This document shows, piece after piece, positions 1-5,482 of a stretch of DNA of 6,074 nucleotides (position 1 is the stretch's first letter; every line of letters begins with the position of its first letter). A model generated the notes under the pieces. It was given only the letters and a program-made list of their open reading frames with translations. It did not search any database and was not told the origin of the DNA. Position numbers and translations under genes: made by a program. Source of the stretch: Desulfobacterales bacterium (GTDB taxonomy: Bacteria; Desulfobacterota; Desulfobacteria; Desulfobacterales; JAFDCJ01); NCBI GenBank assembly GCA_020345785.1, contig CP070771.1, positions 3,628,485-3,634,558 on the forward strand. The letters run 5' to 3'.

Positions 1-1089
1 AAATACCGTCGCATTTTTGAAGTGTCGCGGGATATGATCCTGGTGACCCGCTGGGACGGCACGATCATCAACATGAACCCCGCCGGTTATAAAATATTCG
101 GTTACCGGGATAGCGATGTTTCTTTCTTCCAAAAATCGTTGGCGGACTTCTTTGCCAATCCGTCGGATTGGCCGGAAATCCAAAAAATAGTTGAGCGCTT
201 CGGCTTTGTTTCAAATGCGGAATTCAGCCTGAAACACAGAGAAGATAAACAGATTCGGGTTCTGGTCAGCGGAAGTCTTGACGACGGCCTCCCGGACCGC
301 GAGCCGACCATTCATTTTCTTATCAAGGATATCGAACAGCGGCGTCTGGTCGAGGAACAGATCGCCCAGGCGGACAAACTGGCTTCCATCGGACAACTTT
401 CAGCCGGAATTGCCCATGAAATCAACAACCCGTTAGGAATCATTCTGGGATACACCCAGTTGTTGATCCGAAATGAGCTACCGGAAACTGAAAAATACAA
501 TGATCTCAAAACGATCGAGAAACACGTGCGCAGCTGCAAATCAATTGTCGAGGATTTGCTGAATTTTGCCCGCAGTTCAAAACCGCATGAAGATGCCATC
601 CGAATGGATCAAACCATCGACGATGTGTTGGAATTTATTCAGCAACATGCCGGTCTGGAAGATATCGAGGTACATAAGGATTACGATGCTTCAGTTCCGG
701 AAATGCTGCTGGATGAGAAGAAAATAAAGCAAGTGTTAATGAACCTGATCATGAATGCAAAACATGCCATCGGCCAAAAAGGTACCTTGCGCATTTCCAC
801 AGGCCTGAACCCATCGGAAGGACAGGTGGTTGTGAAGATTGCGGATTCCGGCCATGGCATCGAAAGGAAAAATCTGGCGCGTATATTTGACCCCTTCTTT
901 ACCACCAAGCCTACCGGTGAAGGGACGGGTTTGGGCCTTTCCGTCAGTTACGGGATCATAAAAAATCACGGCGGCGATATTTTGGTCGACAGTGAAGTCG
1001 GGCTGGGGTCGACATTCACCATCGTGCTGCCGCTTGTGTCACCGGCCTCAAGGATCAAACATGCAAAAATCAATTCTTATCATCGATGA
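1..1089 (+). CDS. PAS-domain sensor histidine kinase, 5' truncated by window edge
   Basis: This is the sensor kinase of a two-component system, which autophosphorylates a histidine and passes the phosphate to the regulator encoded next. The frame is open from base 1, and PAS-like residues (YRRIFEVSRDMILV) begin there, so the true start lies upstream; a GTG at 22 is internal. Seen in order: a PAS domain (about bases 1-330), a short linker helix, a HisKA dimerisation domain with the H-box AHEINNP (phospho-accepting His codon at 415-417), and an HATPase_c domain with N-box Asn (754-756), G1 box DSGHGI (from 844), an FDPFF motif, and G2 box GTGLGLS (from 922). No membrane segment or C-terminal receiver is visible, so this part is cytoplasmic; missing N-terminal domains could carry a sensor or membrane anchor. 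The end overlaps the regulator start by 29 bases, suggesting coupled translation. It resembles NtrB-like kinases. The signal it senses cannot be read from the sequence. Confidence 0.95.
   Translation, partial: KYRRIFEVSRDMILVTRWDGTIINMNPAGYKIFGYRDSDVSFFQKSLADFFANPSDWPEIQKIVERFGFVSNAEFSLKHREDKQIRVLVSGSLDDGLPDREPTIHFLIKDIEQRRLVEEQIAQADKLASIGQLSAGIAHEINNPLGIILGYTQLLIRNELPETEKYNDLKTIEKHVRSCKSIVEDLLNFARSSKPHEDAIRMDQTIDDVLEFIQQHAGLEDIEVHKDYDASVPEMLLDEKKIKQVLMNLIMNAKHAIGQKGTLRISTGLNPSEGQVVVKIADSGHGIERKNLARIFDPFFTTKPTGEGTGLGLSVSYGIIKNHGGDILVDSEVGLGSTFTIVLPLVSPASRIKHAKINSYHR
1050..1060 (+). promoter_or_regulatory. Ribosome binding site that fixes the regulator start
   Basis: AAGGA at 1050-1054 lies six bases before the ATG at 1061, inside the kinase gene. 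It supports the start MQKSILIIDDE over the longer frame opening at 992, whose extra 23 residues are only kinase sequence read in another frame and would precede a normal receiver domain start. Confidence 0.75.
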
Positions 1090-2452
1090 TGAACTTGACA
1101 TGCTCCAATTGCTGAAACGCAGCCTGGAGCCCGATTTAAAATGTCGCATCGTCACCGCTCAATCCGGTAAAGAAGCCCTTCGGTTAATTTCACAACAATC
1201 GTTCGACCTGGTGCTGGCCGACATCAAAATGCCGGAGATGGACGGCCTGGAACTCCTCGAGTTGATCAAACGCGATCACCCGAATATGACCGTCGTCATG
1301 ATGACGGCCTTCGGCGGCGTTGAAACCGCGGTGGAAGCCATGCGCAACGGCGCCTATGATTTTATCTCCAAACCGTTTGACCATGAGACCATCCTTGTGC
1401 GTCTGGAGAAAGCGTTGGAGCGCAGCAGTCTGATACAGGAAAATTACAGACTGCAGATGGAATGCCAGGACCGGCAGGTTTTTCACAAACTGGTCGGCAA
1501 CAGTCAAATTATGAACCGGCTGTATGAAACCATTCAAATGGTGGCCAAAACGGATCTGACCGTGCTGATCTCCGGTGAATCCGGCACCGGCAAGGAACTG
1601 GCGGCCCGGGCGGTGCATGACCTGAGTGGCCGCAGTCAAAAGGCTTTTGTGGCCGTCAACTGCCCCACATTGCCGGAAAATATATTGGAAAGTGAATTAT
1701 TCGGTTACAGGAAGGGGGCCTTCACCCACGCTTCCCAGGACAAAATCGGATTGTTCCAGGAGGCTCACAAAGGATCCATATTTTTGGATGAAATCGGCGA
1801 CATCACGCCGGCCATTCAAACCAAACTCTTGCGGGTTTTGCAGGAAAAAGAAATCAAACCGCTGGGGGATACGAAGTCGATTACGGTGGATGTCCGAATT
1901 ATCGCGTCGACCAACCAAAATCTAGAGGAAAAGATAAGAGTCGGCGAATTCAGAGAGGACGTCTATTATCGTCTGAACGTGCTGCCAATCAAACTTCCCG
2001 CCTTGAGGGAACATCCGGAAGACATCCCTCTGATCGCCAACCACCTGCTGGAAAAACATTGTCTGTTGCTCGATAAGCCTTCGAAGGTCATCTCACCGGA
2101 ACTCATGGATATATTTTTACAGAAAACCTGGGAGGGTAACGTACGACAGATGGAAAACGTCATCATCCAGGGCATCCTGTTTTCATCAACGAATGAAATT
2201 AAACCCCGGGATGTCAACCTGAACGACCAGCGGAGACCAACCAGCCGCGTGGAGCAAGCCGACAACAATTTGCCTTACCGGGCGGCCAAAGAAAAATATC
2301 TAAAAGAATTTAATCACAGTTTCATCGGCCGACTGCTGGAAACCAACAATGGCAATGTTTCTCAGGCAGCACGTCAATGCGGCCTGGAAAGACAGGCACT
2401 GCAGCAGATTATGCGTCGCTACCATATTAAGGCCGATGGGTTCAGAAAGTAA
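1061..2452 (+). CDS. Sigma54-dependent response regulator (NtrC family)
   Basis: This 463-residue activator is the expected phosphorylation target of the preceding kinase and would activate sigma54 RNA polymerase promoters. Receiver domain, residues 1-120: acidic pair D9/D10, phospho-acceptor D54, T82 and K104. AAA+ domain, about 145-387: Walker A GESGTGKE (172-179), sigma54-contact loop GAFTHA (219-224) in place of the usual GAFTGA, Walker B IFLDEIGD (240-247), sensor I STN (283-285), the arginine-finger region FREDVYYRLNV (297-307), and sensor II GNVRQMEN (359-366). The C-terminal Fis-type helix-turn-helix spans about 405-458 (NVSQAARQCGLERQALQQIM). Length and domain order are normal for the family. 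The kinase overlap and shared strand argue for one transcript. The target genes are unknown; the downstream synthetase and symporter are candidates by position only, because no well-spaced -24/-12 site is seen nearby. Confidence 0.96.
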   Translation: MQKSILIIDDELDMLQLLKRSLEPDLKCRIVTAQSGKEALRLISQQSFDLVLADIKMPEMDGLELLELIKRDHPNMTVVMMTAFGGVETAVEAMRNGAYDFISKPFDHETILVRLEKALERSSLIQENYRLQMECQDRQVFHKLVGNSQIMNRLYETIQMVAKTDLTVLISGESGTGKELAARAVHDLSGRSQKAFVAVNCPTLPENILESELFGYRKGAFTHASQDKIGLFQEAHKGSIFLDEIGDITPAIQTKLLRVLQEKEIKPLGDTKSITVDVRIIASTNQNLEEKIRVGEFREDVYYRLNVLPIKLPALREHPEDIPLIANHLLEKHCLLLDKPSKVISPELMDIFLQKTWEGNVRQMENVIIQGILFSSTNEIKPRDVNLNDQRRPTSRVEQADNNLPYRAAKEKYLKEFNHSFIGRLLETNNGNVSQAARQCGLERQALQQIMRRYHIKADGFRK

Positions 2453-2454
2453 AA

Positions 2455-2479
2455 ATAAATTGAGTGGAACTCAATTTAT
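2455..2479 (+). terminator. Perfect AT-rich hairpin just after the regulator stop
   Basis: The arm ATAAATTGAGT (2455-2465) pairs perfectly with ACTCAATTTAT (2469-2479), giving 11 bp around a GGA loop, or 10 bp with a 5-base loop. It begins three bases after the stop codon at 2450-2452. No T-run follows it directly, so alone it is more likely an mRNA 3' end stabiliser or part of a tandem terminator with the GC-rich hairpin that follows. Confidence 0.55.
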
Positions 2480-2482
2480 GTG

Positions 2483-2511
2483 GCCGCAGGCAAGCCTGCG
2501 GCAGGAATTTT
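2483..2511 (+). terminator. GC-rich hairpin with short T-run, likely terminator of the kinase-regulator operon
   Basis: GCCGCAGG (2483-2490) pairs with CCTGCGGC (2495-2502) around a CAAG loop. A five-base spacer and a four-T run (2508-2511) follow. The short T-run set back from the stem makes it a modest intrinsic terminator. Its position 30 bases after the regulator stop fits an operon end. The left arm plus loop recurs as a 10-base exact copy at 2651-2660, so the hairpin may instead belong to a dispersed repeat. Confidence 0.5.
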
Positions 2512-2531
2512 GACAACGGCTCACGGAATCG

Positions 2532-2601
2532 GTATAGGGTGTATGTGTAAGGTATAATAATATAAAAGGCTAAAGGTTTAAAGCCGAACCGTCAACCCAC
2601 A
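2532..2601. repeat. Weak heptamer-period tract (first segment)
   Basis: Cut every seven bases from 2532, this reads GTATAGG, GTGTATG, TGTAAGG, TATAATA, ATATAAA, AGGCTAA, AGGTTTA, AAGCCGA, ACCGTCA, ACCCACA. Neighbouring units resemble each other (the first three; AGGCTAA and AGGTTTA; ACCGTCA and ACCCACA), and the last six all start and end with A. The periodicity is degenerate, and I chose the phase by eye, so this segment is less certain than the two that follow. No gene is visible in it. Confidence 0.35.
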
Positions 2602-2609
2602 ATTTTTTC

Positions 2610-2644
2610 TATCATCTGGCTTCTGCTTCCTGTCTTTTGCTTTC
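2610..2644. repeat. Heptamer tract, TGNCTTY-like units
   Basis: From 2617 there are four consecutive seven-base units: TGGCTTC, TGCTTCC, TGTCTTT, TGCTTTC, preceded by a looser TATCATC. On the opposite strand the unit is close to GAAGNCA. The tract is non-coding: a seven-base unit changes reading frame at each copy and no credible ORF crosses it. Confidence 0.55.
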
Positions 2645-2684
2645 ATTTTTCCGCAGGCAACTCCTCATGGCAAACCAACACTAG

Positions 2685-2752
2685 TTTGGATCATTGGTGC
2701 TTTGAATTTGGATTTTGTTTGTTATTTGTGATTTGGAGCTTGGTATTTTTTT
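2685..2752. repeat. Heptamer tract, TTTGNNN units
   Basis: Four abutting units TTTGTTA (2718), TTTGTGA (2725), TTTGGAG (2732) and CTTGGTA (2739) share TTTG or CTTG spaced exactly seven bases apart, then run into seven T. Further TTTG units start at 2685, 2701, 2707 and 2714 with irregular spacing. On the opposite strand the unit is NNNCAAA. It differs in sequence from the tract at 2610-2644 but shares its period. No gene is present. Confidence 0.6.
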
Positions 2753-2813
2753 AAATTCAAAGCCTATCGTTAGGTATCTGTTCGACTTTAATAACGTGAT
2801 TCTGGGACGTGCA

Positions 2814-2846
2814 AGTTGGCCTTAGAATATCGCCTTAAGCCCAACT
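2814..2846 (+). other. Imperfect hairpin in intergenic region
   Basis: AGTTGG (2814-2819) pairs with CCAACT (2841-2846). After one C-C mismatch, CTTA (2821-2824) pairs with TAAG (2836-2839), and a G-T pair closes a nine-base loop. A small hairpin follows at 2853-2865 (CAGCT/AGCTG, three-base loop). The pair lies upstream of the proposed synthetase promoter, so it could be the end of another transcript, a DNA-level cruciform, or part of a longer leader if transcription starts further upstream. No known RNA family was recognised. Confidence 0.35.
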
Positions 2847-2901
2847 CCGAGGCAGCTCAAAGCTGGTTCATTCGGGCGGGGATTCTTTACCCTCTACCAA
2901 C

Positions 2902-2927
2902 ATGATATTTTTGAAAAAAAATATCAT
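2902..2927. promoter_or_regulatory. Perfect 11-bp AT-rich inverted repeat, operator-like
   Basis: ATGATATTTTT (2902-2912) and AAAAATATCAT (2917-2927) are exact reverse complements around GAAA. The right half is echoed again at 2934-2948 (AAAAATCATATTGAC against AAAAATATCATATGAAC at 2917-2933). The array ends on the -35 box of the proposed synthetase promoter. This placement suits a regulator binding site; as RNA it would also fold into a weak hairpin. No known protein motif was matched. Confidence 0.45.
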
Positions 2928-2943
2928 ATGAACAAAAATCATA

Positions 2944-2971
2944 TTGACAAGTATTGAGCAATGATTATAGA
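2944..2971 (+). promoter_or_regulatory. Putative sigma70-type promoter for the acetyl-CoA synthetase gene
   Basis: A perfect -35 hexamer TTGACA (2944-2949) is followed after 16 bases by TATAGA (2966-2971), four of six matches to the -10 consensus. Transcription would start near 2978 and give a leader of about 168 bases before the ATG at 3146. In such AT-rich DNA chance -10 matches are common, so the exact -35 box is the stronger evidence. From the -10 box to the ribosome site the DNA is AT-rich and shows no gene or clear structure beyond a six-base inverted repeat (3051-3056/3071-3076). Confidence 0.45.
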
Positions 2972-3133
2972 ACGCTAAAAACAATTGAATCAAATCTAAA
3001 CCGTATGTTTCATGCAATTAAATTGGATAGTATTAAAATAATGAATACCGTTCAATATTTTTTCTAACGAATTGAAACTTATGGGATTTGTGTTGAAGAT
3101 GGGTCTGCCTGATTTCTAAACCCTAAAAAATGA

Positions 3134-3141
3134 GAGGAGGT
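3134..3141 (+). promoter_or_regulatory. Strong ribosome binding site of the synthetase gene
   Basis: GAGGAGGT lies four bases before the ATG at 3146. It is a near-complete anti-SD match and fixes the start MAEKEIVE. It suggests high translation, as expected for a central carbon enzyme. Confidence 0.85.
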
Positions 3142-3145
3142 CATT

Positions 3146-5185
3146 ATGGCTGAAAAGGAAATTGTCGAAACTTCCGAAGCCGAAATTGCGGTCCATTGGG
3201 GAGAGGAAAAACTTTACCATCCTTCCACAGAATTTATTGCTCAGGCCAATATGACTGATCCCGGCGTCTATGAAAGGTTCAGCTTAGACAACTTCCCCAA
3301 CTGTTTCAAGGAATACGCCGATCTGCTCGACTGGTATGAATACTGGCATACGATGCTGGACACCAGCGATGCACCCTGCTGGAAGTGGTTTGTCGGTGGA
3401 AAAATCAACGCCAGTTACAATTGCGTGGACCGTCATTTGGCCAAAAACAAAAACAAGACCGCGATTCATTTTGTGCCCGAACCCGAGCAGGAGAAAACCG
3501 AACACATCACCTACCAGGAGCTTTATGTGCGGGTCAATGAATTTGCAGCCCTGCTGCGGGATTTTGCCGGACTGAAAGCCGGAGACCGGGTCACGCTTCA
3601 TATGCCGATGCTGGCCGAGCTTCCCATTACCATGCTGGCCTGTGCCCGCCTGGGGGTTATCCACTCCGAGGTGTTCGGCGGATTCAGCGGACGCGCCTGC
3701 GCCGACCGAATTGTCGACTCCGGCAGCAACGTCCTAATCACCACCGATGCCTACTATCGGGCCGGCAATCTGCTCAACCACAAGGAAAAAGCGGATATCG
3801 CCGTCGATCTGGCCGGCAAAGACGGGCAGAAGGTCGACAAAGTTCTCGTTTGGCAGCGCTATCCGGGCAAATACTCGGCCGAGGAAACGCCGATGGTGGA
3901 AGGGCGTGATTATTTTGTGAACGACATGTTGAAGGACTACTACGGCCAACGGGTCGATCCGGTGCCCATGCCGGCCGAGGCGCCGCTTTTTTTAATGTAC
4001 ACCAGCGGGACGACCGGCAAGCCCAAGGGCTGCCAGCACGGGACCGGCGGATACCTCGCGTACGTGGCCGGCACCTCCAAATACGTGCAGGACATCCATC
4101 CGGAGGATGTCTACTGGTGTATGGCGGACATCGGTTGGATTACCGGTCACTCCTACATCGTCTACGGCCCGCTGGCACTGTGCGCCTCTTCGGTCTTATA
4201 TGAAGGCGTGCCCAACTATCCGGATCCCGGACGCCCCTGGCGAATTGCTCAGGATCTGGACGTCAACATTTTTCATACCGCTCCGACGGCTATCCGGGCG
4301 CTGCGCAAGATCGGACCGGATGAACCGGCCAAGTATAATTACCAATTCAAACACATGACCACCGTCGGCGAACCCATCGAACCGGAAGTGTGGAAATGGT
4401 ATTACGAGGTCGTCGGAAAAGGCAAGGCCGCCATCGTCGATACCTGGTGGCAGACGGAAACCGGCGGATTTCTGTGCAGCACGATTCCGGCCTTAACCCC
4501 CATGAAACCGGGCAGCGCCGGACCGGGCATGCCGGGTATTCATCCGGTTATCTTCGATGATGAAGGCAAAGTCATCGCCAAAGGCGTCGGCAAAGCCGGC
4601 AATATCTGTATCCAGAATCCGTGGCCCGGCGGATTTCAAACCATCTGGGGGGATCGCGATCGCTTTGTGCAAACCTATTATGCGCGCTACTGCAAAAATC
4701 CTGACAGCAAGGACTGGCGCGATTGGCCGTATTTGACCGGCGATGCCGCCGTGGAAGCCGAAGACGGCTACTACCGCATCTTGGGCCGCATCGACGACGT
4801 GATCAACGTTTCCGGTCACCGCCTGGGCACCAAGGAAATCGAATCCGCGGCATTGGTCGTGCCGGAGGTGGCCGAGGCGGCCGTGGTGCCGGTGGCCCAT
4901 GAAATCAAGGGTAAAGAACCGGATCTCTATATCGCCTTGAAACCCGGTCTGGAGGCCTCCCCGGAATTGGCCCAGAAAATATCCGATGCGGTCTGCAACG
5001 AAATCGGCAAGATCGCCAAGCCGCGCAAAGTGTGGATCGTCAGGGACATGCCCAAGACCCGTTCGGGCAAGATCATGCGGCGGGTACTGGGTGCCATCTC
5101 CAACAAAAAAGATGTCGGGGATGTTACCACGCTGGCCAACCCGGACATCGTTGAAGAAATTAAAAAGATGACCGAAGCCGCTTAG
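3146..5185 (+). CDS. acsA: Acetyl-CoA synthetase, AMP-forming (acetate-CoA ligase)
   Basis: This 679-residue cytoplasmic enzyme makes acetyl-CoA from acetate, ATP and CoA through an acetyl-adenylate, releasing AMP and pyrophosphate. Seen: an N-terminal ACAS_N region with WFVGGKINASYNCVDRH near residues 80-97, the ATP loop YTSGTTGKPKG (285-295), DTWWQTETGG (432-441), the hinge GRIDDVINVSGHRLGT (from 547) with D550, and the C-terminal PKTRSGKIMRR, whose K642 matches the catalytic, acetylation-controlled lysine K609 of Salmonella Acs. W435 matches Salmonella W414, which shortens the acyl pocket and favours acetate over longer acids. The protein is somewhat longer than the roughly 650-residue enterobacterial enzyme, partly through an insertion of about ten residues near 516-528. 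A weaker alternative is a propionyl-CoA synthetase. It has its own likely promoter. The symporter gene follows after 297 bases. In Syntrophus a related enzyme is reported to run backwards to make ATP; direction cannot be read here. Confidence 0.95.
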   Translation: MAEKEIVETSEAEIAVHWGEEKLYHPSTEFIAQANMTDPGVYERFSLDNFPNCFKEYADLLDWYEYWHTMLDTSDAPCWKWFVGGKINASYNCVDRHLAKNKNKTAIHFVPEPEQEKTEHITYQELYVRVNEFAALLRDFAGLKAGDRVTLHMPMLAELPITMLACARLGVIHSEVFGGFSGRACADRIVDSGSNVLITTDAYYRAGNLLNHKEKADIAVDLAGKDGQKVDKVLVWQRYPGKYSAEETPMVEGRDYFVNDMLKDYYGQRVDPVPMPAEAPLFLMYTSGTTGKPKGCQHGTGGYLAYVAGTSKYVQDIHPEDVYWCMADIGWITGHSYIVYGPLALCASSVLYEGVPNYPDPGRPWRIAQDLDVNIFHTAPTAIRALRKIGPDEPAKYNYQFKHMTTVGEPIEPEVWKWYYEVVGKGKAAIVDTWWQTETGGFLCSTIPALTPMKPGSAGPGMPGIHPVIFDDEGKVIAKGVGKAGNICIQNPWPGGFQTIWGDRDRFVQTYYARYCKNPDSKDWRDWPYLTGDAAVEAEDGYYRILGRIDDVINVSGHRLGTKEIESAALVVPEVAEAAVVPVAHEIKGKEPDLYIALKPGLEASPELAQKISDAVCNEIGKIAKPRKVWIVRDMPKTRSGKIMRRVLGAISNKKDVGDVTTLANPDIVEEIKKMTEAA

Positions 5186-5400
5186 TTGAATAAAATCGGG
5201 GCATACGCCGCGGAAGGCATTCTGCCGTACTGTTGGAACCGAGCTGTGCATCCTGGGTCTGAATCGGAAAAAGGTAGTTACTTCGGGACGGTATCTGAAA
5301 CTGAATTTTGAATCTGCATGCGGACTGATAAAACGCGGCTTTCCCGGCAGCCCCCATATTATAAAATGCAAGCCTTAAGAACTGCGCTAAGGCGAATAAG

Positions 5401-5418
5401 AAGGAGGTGATGCCCTCC
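5401..5418 (+). promoter_or_regulatory. Complete anti-SD complement with no matching gene, possibly masked
   Basis: AAGGAGGTGAT (5401-5411) complements eleven bases of the conserved 16S rRNA 3' end, yet it lies about 70 bases before the symporter start, too far to serve it. Its GGAGG (5403-5407) can pair with CCTCC (5414-5418) over a six-base loop. Nearby starts (ATG 5410, ATG 5424) are badly spaced and open frames that run into the symporter gene. It may be a ribosome standby site, a translation control element, a relic of a lost small gene, or chance. Confidence 0.4.
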
Positions 5419-5471
5419 CGACAATGCGTGACGAAGGAATTTTTTGCAAGGCTTATAATCTACTTTTTGAA

Positions 5472-5476
5472 AGGAG
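5472..5476 (+). promoter_or_regulatory. Ribosome binding site of the symporter gene
   Basis: AGGAG sits six bases before the ATG at 5483 and decides this start over ATG codons at 5410 and 5424 that lie in other frames. Confidence 0.8.
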
Positions 5477-5482
5477 AAAAGC

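Larger units (their letters stand above)
5186..5482 (+). other. Intergenic gap between synthetase and symporter genes
   Basis: No convincing gene or intrinsic terminator was found. Small inverted repeats occur at 5216-5226 (GGCA/TGCC) and 5372-5393 (GCCTTA/TAAGGC, ten-base loop). TATTAT (5357-5362) and a perfect TATAAT (5454-5459) resemble -10 boxes, but neither has a good -35 at normal spacing; use of the second would start RNA about 17 bases before the symporter ATG. Absence of a clear terminator permits read-through from the synthetase gene, so co-transcription is possible. Confidence 0.5.

Noticed and set aside
992..1060. A longer start for the response regulator
   Set aside because: The extra 23 residues are kinase sequence in another frame, and the ATG at 1061 has a well-spaced AAGGA and begins a normal receiver domain.
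2803..2833. TGGGACG and TTGGCC near each other, recalling a -24/-12 promoter before the synthetase
   Set aside because: No GG-N10-GC pairing with a TTGC-like second half exists here. Scanning the GG positions between 2453 and 3145 gave correct spacing only inside the GC-rich hairpin (2481-2502), where the TT of the -12 element is missing.
2815..2845. GTTGGCC and GCCCAAC ends resembling an integron attC site
   Set aside because: In attC the RYYYAAC box comes first and GTTRRRY last. Here the order is the reverse on both strands, and there is no integrase or cassette context.
2850..2900. A tRNA-like 3' end (GGTTCATTC ... CTACCA) as a possible attachment site
   Set aside because: The flanking bases do not form a T-arm stem, and no acceptor or anticodon arm can be drawn.
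3005..3067. A 20-codon leader ORF (MFHAIKLD...) before the synthetase gene
   Set aside because: It has no ribosome binding site and no run of regulatory codons, and stops 78 bases before the gene. In AT-rich DNA this is expected by chance.
5234..5250. A sigma54-like site, TGGAAC then TGTGCA, upstream of the symporter
   Set aside because: The GG to GC distance is eleven bases instead of the required ten, and no correctly spaced alternative was found. It would have linked the regulator to the symporter, so spacing was checked with care.
4493..5371. A 292-codon open frame on the minus strand across the synthetase gene
   Set aside because: It lies mostly opposite a gene with full family motifs and has no recognisable domain. 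It is a shadow of codon bias.
5318..5410. A 30-codon basic ORF ending inside the perfect SD site
   Set aside because: No ribosome site precedes it and its composition looks like translated non-coding sequence.
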